A model generated the notes under the pieces. That model saw only the letters and a program-made list of their open reading frames with translations, had not been told where the DNA came from and ran no database searches. A program made the translations under genes and the position numbers. This document shows, in pieces, positions 13,401-23,693 of a DNA stretch of 64,000 bases; the first letter of the stretch is position 1, and the number at the start of each line of letters is the position of its first letter. The stretch comes from Fusarium oxysporum f. sp. lycopersici 4287 (Eukaryota; Ascomycota; Sordariomycetes; Hypocreales; Nectriaceae), in the NCBI RefSeq assembly GCF_000149955.1, contig NC_030986.1, positions 4,863,870 to 4,927,869 of the forward strand, in the 5' to 3' direction.

Positions 13401-16400
13401 CGTTAGAACTTCTCTCTTGTATCATAGGTACATACATATATATTTCGTATGGACGGCTATTAACGAAGCTCTTTTGTTCCCAGATCGCACCGGGCCATGG
13501 CGGGGCATTGGCATGCTTCGGGGAAGCACGAGGTGCTGCCGGATGTGCTGTCGGAATAAGCATGCAGCATGGGAGCTACCATCGTGGACTTGGTCATAAC
13601 TGATCGATTTCCATAGGTCAAAGCTCATTGTACCTGCACTAATGCCTTTTCCCTGCAGTCTAATATGGCACCAAGTCACGCATCGCGAAACCTAGATATG
13701 GTGTTTTGCATCGCGAGGTGGAAGTTGGTGTAATGAAATATCAGACGGAGCTGATATACTATATTCAAAATAAGGTATCACTGCCGTAACTAATACCTAA
13801 TATAGCTTACTTTCCAGTGATCAATAAGTCGGTGATATTCTATTTCGAGGCGAAGTTGCGTAAAACAATAATATATTTGAAACCATAGTTCACTGAATAC
13901 ACCATTTCCTCGTCCAAGAACACAGTCAACGCCCGCACACGAGGCTCAGAACGTCCCAATCAGTATTTTTAAGCATTCTACTTCGCCTATAGAGTAATCC
14001 TACCTATATTGCAGCCCAGGTTAACTGGAATTATGACTTGTAAACAGTTGATACTAACTACCCTATATGCAAGAAACTCATATCAAGAATTCAGCATATC
14101 CAGGCTTTCAACCAGATGCTAATACCGCATACGATGTATTGGTCTTGAGGCTTCTTTAAGTCATCAAGGTCACAGCGAGTACGGTATTGATAAGTTACTC
14201 GAAGGTATATCAGGTTGAAACGCCGACATAATGAGAAATGTTGGACATGTCGAGCCGTGGTGATAACAAAGCAAGATCTACATAAGCAAAGCTGAACTGA
14301 TAATGAATCAGCACTATTTAATCGAGTGCCTAATCATTGTGGTGACCTTATACTTGTGTGTTCCAGTTTCAAGGTGTTTGATGCACATTATACTGAAGCG
14401 GCATACCATTGTAAGTCAAATAGAGGCAAGACAAAGCAGGAACCCCCCTAGTACAAAATCACGAAGTAGAGATTTCAAAGTTATGCAACATGTAACAATA
14501 ATCTAAGCTCCAGGGCTTTGCTGAACACAGTAACGACTGGTGGCGGTGATGGCGAAGCTGTATCACTTGTCCCCTAGAACCCAGTTACGGACCTCTCAGG
14601 CGAGCGAGTTAAGGTAATATGGATTAATACTCTAAGAACATCCCGTGTGCATTTCTCCCTGGGACTGCAATCGATAAAGTGGCCTGTAGGCTGGCATTCG
14701 TTAGTGACATGGCTACATCTCGATGGGAAACATATCATTAGATTACTCTGGTTCGACATAACCATTGTAAGGAATAGAACCTAGACAATGAGATTACAGC
14801 CGTTTAGTGAACGCTATATCGAAATTTTGGCAGGTATTTGTGTCTACATAAGCTTACTAGAAGGTAACTTCCCAATTTCATCTTGTGAAGCGGTGATCGA
14901 CCTTGAAATTCAAGACCAGCACAGCTCAAGAATGAATCAATATTGTAATAGTTCTATTCTCGTATCAAAAGATTTGAATAGAACAGCTCCTTCTAACGCA
15001 TAGGTATGCGTGAAATACCATCGTCGCTAGTCCAGACTTACACACTTTACCAGAGACTCCCCAATACACATCATGAAACACCAATACCGAAAACATTGTT
15101 TGAGACCAGACAGGCAAATTCATCAGACGAAGGAGCCAAGGCGGGCCTTTCCGTGTTTCAAAACATAGTATCGGAGTCTTCTCATGGGGGGCATTGTGTT
15201 TGAAGATGGAGTCATGATGATGGTTGATGCGTGTACGTATGACTAAGTACATAGACAATTCAAGAAGGTTCACGATATATTGCTAGATAGCATAATTAGC
15301 TCTCCGGCCTAGAGCTTGCTGATACATATGATTATTGGGTAGATAAAGTATCGAAAGTATTGATGTCTAGGCTGACCTGAGCCTCAATGACTCAATGAGT
15401 GAGACTCCTTTACATAGCTGCATCGTCTCAATCGACCCTGTATTGAAGTTGTAGCAATACCATGCATACTGTCTTTATACAAGCAAGGAGCCTGAACTGA
15501 TTTGACTTTCAGAACTGCCGATATCCGATCATCATGAAACTTGTTTTGCATGTCTCAGATGTTTCCGGCGTAACTCACTGAGTTTCTACTTCAAACTATA
15601 ACACGACTTGCAGTCTCCACAGCAAATGATAGTCAATCGCAGAGGATTACTTGTGAGTCCACCTAGCCACCTAGTATATAACTGTGAGGTCATGGCCTAA
15701 AGACAATTCTTTAGCTGGTGGATACAAATGCCATTTTACCAGGTATAGTTTGTTCTTAGTGGATTAGCATGACAATATGGAGATGGCCAAGAAGCTCCCC
15801 ACTCCGAATACTATAACAGGACAAGGTGAACGGATACTATGGGGAACGACATTGATATCGAGACTCTACGCGAGACGTTTGGGGAGAGTTGCAGGTGTTT
15901 CTGCATGTCTCAACCAACAATAAGCTACGGAGGCAGACTTGCCCACTAAGGGCTGGAACCTGTTAAGAGAGTAACGTAATGCACAGGCAGATGGCCACGG
16001 ACCAGTCAGTTACGAAGCTCAAATGTCACTGAGGCGTGTTGGTAACTTAATCTGACTGCCATTTCCACCTGACTTCACCACGAGAGAGGAGTTGCGAATC
16101 TATTGAGGCGAAGGTGAGAGGAGAAGCGGAGGCGGGGCAGGGGTCCGTTGTGAAGAGAGGGGCAATGAGGAGAAACACAGACCTCATGGACGCTATCGAC
16201 TTGTGGCGCAAGTTAAAAGACGCCAGTTGAGGACCCTTTTGAGGAGAATTTAGTTGTGAGACCAGTATGAACTGACGAGGTCGTTCAACATGTGGTGGCC
16301 AGCCGAGACTTGAAGTCGCGTGACCTTGGATAGGTTGTCGAATGTATGGAATTCCGAGAAGGGTTCTTGCCTCACTTGACTGAAAATTGTGTGGTAAGTC

Positions 16401-19222
16401 TAGAAGTGATCGCCAAGAGACGACGGTTAATGGCGTTTCTGTACCTGATGACGAGGTGTCTGGTGGCGCAGTCTGGATTCCCCTCCTTTTGAATAAGCAC
16501 AGGGACGAGGAATGACGAACACGTGGTTGTCAAAAGGTTAAAGGCATTATGGTATATTCATCAAAGGATTCGTAACTGATCTCAGGCAGTGCTGTTGAAG
16601 TGTAATCAAACTCAAATCTATACAGTGATAGACGCATAAGCCCCATAAACCACGTTTCCCGCTTTCATCAATAGTCAATTCCTACTATGAGACAAAAAAA
16701 ATCAGTGATGACATCAAATTGGACTGGCCTAGAGCGAATGATCGACCACTAGTGTCAAGAGACAAGGGGTCGAGAGCCACGAATTCGAGGTCGGGACCAA
16801 GATAAGGAACGCGGGATAACGGGAGACGAGGCAATTAGAGAAGCGAAAGTATCAATTAATCGCGTAGTCAAAAGTTTGATGATGCTTAAACGAAACTATT
16901 CAGGCATGGATCGCTACGCCTCAGTGAATACAGAACCAACAGTCGTGAAGTGTAGCCGGTTGGTCTCACGGCGTTACAGGACCCGAGACAACCCCCCGCA
17001 AACAGAAGCGTTGCTGGTAGATCCGGATGGATGAAACGGGATGATGTTATTGATGCTGATGTTCTGGGGGATCAACACGGATGAAACAGTACATGATGCA
17101 ACGAGGGGGAACAATTTGTGACAGATCTACCCATACAACATGACAGAGAAACAAGGCTGAAAACAATTGTAAGCCATATTGTTTCTTTGGCTCAATGTAT
17201 CTACTAGAGAAGGGCCGATAAAAGGTGAGTGTAATTGTTAGTGGATGACTCGAGGAGAGCGAAATCACAAAACCAAGAATCACATTATCAGAGTTGCGTG
17301 TGCCCAGATTACATAGGTTATTGGCACCTAACAGTTTTATCCTTGCAAAGCTGGCGAGGCTATTGGCGAACCAATAGGTTGGTTGAACCTTGGGAACTTC
17401 ATTTCGCTCTGTCTTGGCTGCTCGCTTCCTGACAGAGTAATTAATCGCCCAATTTCGTCTGATCAGAAGCGTCATGAGTTTGATATTACACTGTAGGTAA
17501 TTCTCGAGTCCATGAGGGGACAAGTGCATGTGAGTGACATCTCCCTCGGGACCGCATTTCTTTCGATTTCTTCCATATCTTCTCTTCTTTTCTTCTGTAC
17601 ACAACATTCTGTGCTCCACAGACTTGAGCGCATCATCATCATCTGTCCCTACTCTTCCTATTGGACCAATACTCCCCTCCATCGGGACAGATACGGTCTG
17701 CTGCATCTTAAGTTTCCAAGGATACATCCCCCCGCAAACGCCCCCAAATCTCACTCACGTCTATCTATCCGTGTCGTTATCTGCCGCTACTCTACTGTAG
17801 GCTAGGTAGCTAGCAAGACATTGATGTGAATATCTGCGACCCGACCGCTTCGATCTCTCTTTGGCCTCTGGAACCCCCGCATATCACATCTCTTGTATTG
17901 TCTTACCGCCTCTCAACAACTTGTAGTCGAATACTACTGTGACTACCACTGTAACGGGACATCGGCACTCGATCACATCATTGCAGGTTCGCAGACCGCA
18001 GACCGACGTTGGCTTGGCGATACCCACGGAACCAGATACCCTGGCCAATCCCTGGTCAGCGTCACAGCCTGTGGACGAAGAGGAAGAGTCTAGAGAAGAG
18101 AGGAGTGAAAAGGACTCAACAAGAAAGAACTCTCTCCACTAAACCCCACGTGCCAATGCGCTCGATGAGGCTGAATCTGGCCTAGAACGTCTTGACATTG
18201 GTTCAATCACTCGGCTTCGCTGCCACCGAAACCCAGTTTTTCTACCCAAGGTTAGAGTGTCTCTGATTGAAGAAGCCTACTGTAGGTACAGTACCAGGCT
18301 GTAGGTATCCTTCCCATATGCTGAGCTGATCTAGTGCTGAGTGATAGTGATTGCTAGGTAGAGTACAGCGGTATTTGACCGGTATTTGCCTCCTCCGGCC
18401 GCACCGCCATTCTCAAATCGACCTCCACTGCCTCCGCCGCTTTCACCGTCGTAATCTGCCGCCTCTTACACGGCCACAGGCAGAAGAATAAGAAAAGACA
18501 CAGAGGGTTTACCGTCCTACCCTCCCTGTTTTCTCTTTCCCCTCATCTTTCGACTTTCATTTGTATCATTCCAAATCAAAAACTCAACTCTTGTCTTGGC
18601 TTTATCGCCGCATTAAACTCTGGTATTCCTTGGCTTTTTAGGGACTCGACTCCAGAAGTGAGAGTCAGTTGAATTGGGCTACCGCCGGGCCCGGACTCCT
18701 CCTTTACAGCAGTAACCCCACCCACTACGGAGTACCTACTCTCGGTTCTCTAGGACCTGGGAACACCCCTGATAGTTCTAAGGCCAGGCCTCCCCGACCC
18801 GACCAGTCCGAGTCTTTTCTCTTTCATTGCGACATTTCCTTGTTGTCGCTCTGTTCTTCTTATCTTGTTTACTTACTTGCATACGCTGGTCGTTGAGAGA
18901 GCGAAGAGAGTGTATCTTCTGTGAAGAACCTTTGTGTGTGTGGAGGTGATTTGTCTGTTCCTTGTACAACTTGAAAGAAAAGAGAAGTCAAATTCTTTCA
19001 TGATGCTCTGAGATACGCTGGGCGTGCGACAGACTCCTCACCCTCCGCCTGCGCTGCGCCCGTATCCGTGCAACGGCGACAAGACGCCCAACAACACCAA
19101 GACCAATACCAGCAGCGACACCAACAACAAAACACAAAACCCCTCGTATACCTCTTTGACACCCCTTGAAACCCTTTTGGGTTCTTCTTCAACCTCTCTT
19201 CTACACTGTTGCCTATTTTTTA
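7464..19222. other. 11.7-kb gene-free region
   Basis: No supported gene was found between the GT2 gene and the next coding region. The GT2 promoter would lie at the left and the leader of the 19223 gene at the right; 17500-19200 is rich in CT tracts typical of fungal promoters and leaders. The interval 13700-16950 looks AT-richer, with a purine-rich patch at 16080-16200. TACGGAGTA motifs occur at 9429-9437 and 18726-18734, and TACC/GGTA strings near 9890-9925 and 18280-18310. A 235-codon frame at 17047-17754 (-) is discussed in the findings. No tRNA or transposase frame was recognised. Confidence 0.5.
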
Positions 19223-20641
19223 ATGGCAATGGCGCAGACCAGCAGTTCGTTACCGGGTCACCTACACGGTCACGGCTTCGGACATGGTAATCAATACGGC
19301 CATGGACATGCTAAAATAACAAAACCTCGCAGTCGACCTGCTGTGAAGCCAATCCTCAAGAAACTGCAATCGCACCACTCCCACTCGGAAAAGAATTCCC
19401 TCGATTTGGATCGCGGTTGGGACGAGCAGGGTCAATTTGGTTATTCCTCGTATAATGTGGACGGCGACGACTCGTCTTATACGGCAGGTGCATCAGCACT
19501 GCCAACACCTGCCGCCCGCGCCCGCGATGTCAGCTTCTCTATATCGGCCACGGATCTGAGCAATGGAGGTGCTCGCTCAAACAAGTATTCGCACGGGCAT
19601 GCTCGCTCTACCAGTGGCACTTCTCATGCTTCTATTGCGACTTCTGCTAGCGGTGGCAGAAACGGCTCCTTTGTGCATCCTTTTCAACAAACGCCGCGCA
19701 CCTCAACACCACCTCTCTCCTACGCCAACTCGCTCGCATCCCTGGACAATACCACCGGACCTCGCGATTATTCCCCCACGATAACTGAGAACGAGGACAA
19801 TATCGACTCTCAGAGCCTTCAGACTTCGACTCGTGCCTATCATTCTGGTTCCCGGCCCCGCCGTCCCTCTCTTGCTAGTCAGCGCACCAGCTCGTTATCA
19901 GATGTGAACCAACCGCTGCGCATCACTACCAACGGCCGCGCTGCCCCAGGAATATCTGCGCGAAAGCCCCATAGCATCGTGACTCGCAGCCGATCTGACC
20001 TCCACCTGAACACAGGCTCAACCACTGCTCTCGACTCTGCGTCAAGCACCAGCCCACCTTCTGGTTCCTTTGTTTCACCCCAGATGATCGCTGCGTCTAC
20101 ATCCTCCAACGCCATGTCACCACTCCGAAGCTCTCTCGACATGAGCGGTTTCCGTCTCCGCTCACGCAGCGAGGTTGACACTGTCACCCGCCAGGAGAAC
20201 GTCCGCGAGGCCCGTCGTAAGTTTGAGGAAAAAGAACGAGCCAAGGAGGAAAAGTACGCCCGTGAGCAGATCCGCAAGCAAGAACGTGCAGAGAGTCGTG
20301 AAGCCCACCGCTTCAACAAGAATGGTCGCAAGGGTAGCTTTGGAACCTCTCGAATCTCGTGTGATCGTGTGTCCAGTAGTACTGACATTCGGCCTTCGAT
20401 CTCCCGCAAGACTACCGGTACTGGCGTGGGTCTGGGGTTGACCACCGAGAACGAGAAGGTCGACTTTGGTACCCGCAGCTACGACACTGTGCCTACAGGC
20501 CAGACACCTGGCGCTAGAGCTGACGATGTGCACTTTCAATCAACTCACCGAACCAAAACCACCAAGCGAAAAACCACCAGTACTTGGACCGCTTTTGTTC
20601 TGTGGTTGAGGACGCGACTGCTCAAGCTTGGTCGAAGATAG
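19223..20641 (+). CDS. Low-complexity fungal protein, unknown function
   Basis: A single-exon frame of 472 aa from the ATG at 19223. It begins with a His/Gly-rich stretch (residues 14-31, repeats of GHGH type), followed by long Ser/Thr/Pro-rich, probably disordered sequence. A charged, probably helical or coiled-coil segment lies at about 324-372 (KFEEKERAKEEKYAREQ). The C-terminus is short, hydrophobic and basic (WTAFVLWLRTRLLKLGRR), which could bind a membrane. I do not recognise a named family. The frame ends at TAG 20639-20641, but the same frame remains open and protein-like to TGA at 20800 (see the extension entry). Either the stop is a mutation or assembly error, or it is read through. 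The 5' leader appears long and pyrimidine-rich. Confidence 0.75.
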   Translation: MAMAQTSSSLPGHLHGHGFGHGNQYGHGHAKITKPRSRPAVKPILKKLQSHHSHSEKNSLDLDRGWDEQGQFGYSSYNVDGDDSSYTAGASALPTPAARARDVSFSISATDLSNGGARSNKYSHGHARSTSGTSHASIATSASGGRNGSFVHPFQQTPRTSTPPLSYANSLASLDNTTGPRDYSPTITENEDNIDSQSLQTSTRAYHSGSRPRRPSLASQRTSSLSDVNQPLRITTNGRAAPGISARKPHSIVTRSRSDLHLNTGSTTALDSASSTSPPSGSFVSPQMIAASTSSNAMSPLRSSLDMSGFRLRSRSEVDTVTRQENVREARRKFEEKERAKEEKYAREQIRKQERAESREAHRFNKNGRKGSFGTSRISCDRVSSSTDIRPSISRKTTGTGVGLGLTTENEKVDFGTRSYDTVPTGQTPGARADDVHFQSTHRTKTTKRKTTSTWTAFVLWLRTRLLKLGRR

Positions 20642-20800
20642 GGGAATTTTACCAGCGAGACCAAGACCAAACTCAAGACCAAATTTTCTGGCCCAAAGAA
20701 GGGATTCGTTGTCAGAACTCCCTATCAGCAATACCAGCCGCGACAGCAGACTAGCGCCTTTGACGCATACTGCTCATCACCATATACCCCTCGCCGATGA
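20642..20800 (+). other. In-frame 52-codon extension after stop
   Basis: Directly after the TAG, and in the same frame, 52 sense codons run to TGA 20798-20800. They encode a Lys/Thr-rich start (GNFTSETKTKLKTKF), a central SGPKKGFVVRTPYQQY and an Arg/Gln-rich end. Composition and codon use resemble the upstream gene more than random spacer. No canonical intron of at least 45 nt spanning the stop was found. Confidence 0.5.
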
Positions 20801-21856
20801 ATCTACGACTGCTTTCCTCGGCAGATACTCGGCGAGCACAAATTTACAGCTAGCCATATCCTTCACTACGATACCTTGAATTTCACCTACGGGAAGCAGT
20901 ATATCCCTCACTTCCCATTCGCCCACGTATAACGCACACGCACTCACGGCCTTTGGAGCAATGTGGCATGGAAACGAGCGAGTTTTCACGACCAGGAGGA
21001 ACGTTATCTTTTGACATTTTATAGGCAAGGAGTTGGGGTTTACCACTTTGTTTTTTCTCTCTTCTACTTCTACGATTGGCATGCATGGTTGCATCAACGG
21101 ACTCAAGCTACGCGGGATGAACTCAAGAACTTTGTTCTTTGATTTGGAACGACTTGTTGCATTGTTTCTTGTTTTTTCGAGTATCATTTCCAGTTCGGCC
21201 TGCACGGCTGTGGCATATCGGATGGAACGGCTTAGGCGCTTCTACCATAGAACCGGATCAAAACATGAACAGACATGACCAGCAATTTGCCTCCCTCACG
21301 TTAACGTTACGTTTCCTCCCTCTCTTGGCAAACATCCTGTGAAGTAGCACAGCCCTCAATTCTAGTGACTCGAGTGTCGGGCCAAGAATAAGACGAATCC
21401 ATCGTACGTGTGTACCAGAGTGGCTCAGCTTTGCCTCCTCTGCTTCCCTTTCACATGACATTAATCAATTGCACATGACGTTCGTTTGCGGCCTTTGACA
21501 GAGAGTGGGTCGGCTTAACGGAGATCCTAAGTGTGGGGAGGATTAGTTAGACAGGGGTCTTGAAGGCATGGATCTCATGACCTCTTTTTGATGGTTCAGC
21601 GCTAAATCATTCCTCGAGTCCTATCTATGGAGACATTAATCTGGGGTTATGAGACAGAACCTTATTGCTGAAGATGAATGCAGATATCTGTCTTACTAAG
21701 GAATGAGGAGAAATGGATTTGTGGGTATCACGATGCAGTATTCTGAAGAAGTTTGGTGATGAGTTTACACCAAAACAAACGGAGTACAATTCGTAAGGCA
21801 TAGATAGCAAAGTGATCATAAAATACAGCAATAGACGCATTTCCAGCAATGAATCA
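20801..21856. other. Convergent 3' spacer
   Basis: About 1 kb between the 3' ends of the 19223 gene and the crotonase-like gene. Only short shadow frames are present. I saw no gene, RNA or notable repeat. Confidence 0.5.
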
Positions 21857-22765
21857 CTACAGCTTTGGCCTGGCAATATCAACGGGCGTCCACCAAGGGT
21901 AGATTTTGGGCGCATTCTTGTCCATAGTCCCCGTAAAATCCGGCTTCCTCTTCTGCAAGAAGCTATTCATTCCCTCTTTCGCATCCTTACCTGTGAACAA
22001 GTCCCAAAATATCTTGCTCTCAAGTAAATGCGCCTCCTCAGGCGACGAGGCTCCCCTGTAGATCATGTCCTTCATTACTCGCGCAGAAACACCACTTACA
22101 TTGGCCGCTATCTCATCCGCGATCCTGAGCGCTGTGGGAAGAACCTCTTCAGGTGCGACAATCTCACTGAAGAGACCGTCAAAGAGCTTGTGAGTGGCAG
22201 GGTAGACAGCGCCAGTGGTGGTGAGGTGGAGTGCACGGCTGGTTCCTATGAGGCGTGGGAGGAAGAAACTGCTGCATGCCTCCATGCTGAAACCACGGCG
22301 ACCAAACACAAAGCCAATCTGGGCGTCGCGGCTCACAACGCGGATGTTGGCGCCGAGAGTCATTGTGATACCCACGCCAACAGCAGAGCCATTGATAGCG
22401 ACGATAACAGGCTTGTTGCAGCGATACATAGGTAAAGTGACAATACCACCCGAGTCGCGATGATCAGCGGCGTCTTTCCCCAGCGCATGCTCCTCATTGA
22501 AGTCCATGCCCGCGCAGTACATGCGGTTCTTTGGATCCGACGAAGTGAGAACTATAGCGCGAACGCGAGGATCGACGGAGAGTGTGTTGAGCGCATGGGA
22601 GAGCGAAGCCGCCATTGTGTCGGTGAATGCATTACGGGCTTCAGGACGGTGAAGCTTTATGACTATGACATGTGTGACTTCTTTGGAAGAGGGGGGATGA
22701 TGGAAGAGCTGCAGGGTTGGGAGGTTGAGGGTTGCATAGCTGTCGGGGAGCGAAGGCGATGCCAT
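21857..22765 (-). CDS. Enoyl-CoA hydratase/isomerase (crotonase) family
   Basis: A single exon of 302 aa from ATG 22765. The crotonase fold is evident: ARNAFT near 43-48, the CoA/oxyanion segment CAGMDF (84-89), the second oxyanion loop NGSAVGVG (125-132), and the catalytic Glu in RRGFSMEA (E162). The position that carries the other catalytic Glu in classical hydratases (the GGGxEL-type segment) reads VGITMTL here. A one-Glu isomerase or another crotonase activity is therefore more likely than classical hydration. The C-terminus ends Pro-Lys-Leu, a weak PTS1-like tripeptide that would fit peroxisomal beta-oxidation. Fungal relatives include the enoyl-CoA isomerase/hydratase-like proteins of secondary metabolism, but no synthase gene is nearby. 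The substrate is unknown. Confidence 0.88.
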   Translation of the reverse strand: MASPSLPDSYATLNLPTLQLFHHPPSSKEVTHVIVIKLHRPEARNAFTDTMAASLSHALNTLSVDPRVRAIVLTSSDPKNRMYCAGMDFNEEHALGKDAADHRDSGGIVTLPMYRCNKPVIVAINGSAVGVGITMTLGANIRVVSRDAQIGFVFGRRGFSMEACSSFFLPRLIGTSRALHLTTTGAVYPATHKLFDGLFSEIVAPEEVLPTALRIADEIAANVSGVSARVMKDMIYRGASSPEEAHLLESKIFWDLFTGKDAKEGMNSFLQKRKPDFTGTMDKNAPKIYPWWTPVDIARPKL

Positions 22766-23693
22766 TGCGATTATTGGTATTGTGAGTAATAAACGAGGTA
22801 TGAATGAGTGAAGCTGAGGTCAGGACGATGTTAATTCAGAGTGCGACGGATTGATTGGGCTTCTTCAGTTGAGCCGCGGAATGGTGACAACGTCTCTTGA
22901 CTCACAAGATCGAACCGAGGTGCAAGCTAAATAAGCCTAGAAGCGTTGAGTGGGTGTCGCTTGATTATCCCCGGTATCTGTATATTATTCCTAGCTTCTC
23001 AAGAGTAAAATAGAGTATGTAAATGAATGAAAGATGATGATGTGAGAGCATGTGAATGCTAGTATCACATGTAAGGTTATTGGTCTATGTTCAAGCTAGA
23101 GATCGTCAGTGTCATCATCAAGCGGCTTGGATTCCGCACGCTGCTGTCTTGACGAGAACCAAAAGCAGCATTTGTTCAGAACGTGTCAACTTAGAGAATA
23201 TGAACAGGATTATTTTGAAATGTCTATCCAACCTATGCCCTCGGCTGCTCTCATTGATCCTTATCATATGTGCTTATTCCAAAGTCCAGGATAGCAGGAT
23301 AAGGTACAAATGGGTTTGAAGGCCGTCTTTGAGTGATGTGTCCTGTTGGTGCTCTTGCTTGTTCTTATATAATCTATCTATGAATTATATACTGAGTCCA
23401 CCAATGTAGTAGTATTTGAACTTTCTGCATATTTTATCATAATACATGAATATTATTACGTGTTGCAAGTTCATCGTCAAGCAATTATCAGCTTGCACAG
23501 TTAACATCACAGTGCTGAACACTCTTCATACTGTACATCAATGACTAATCCCCTGGTTGACCAGCCAAAAAAAACTCCGGAAGCCCAGATTAACCAGCAA
23601 TGCAAAAGTCTCTCCACAAGCTCCAAGTTTTAGTTGAGCCGTTCTGACCAAAGACGCAGACACAAGAGACTATGCTGTCTGGAGTATTGAATC
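22766..23693. other. Divergent promoter region
   Basis: About 0.9 kb shared upstream region of the crotonase-like gene (-) and the Clr5 gene (+). No supported coding sequence or RNA was seen. Confidence 0.5.

Noticed and set aside
19879..20445. 188-codon minus frame opposite the 19223 gene
   Set aside because: Antisense shadow produced by Ser/Arg-rich codons of the plus-strand protein.
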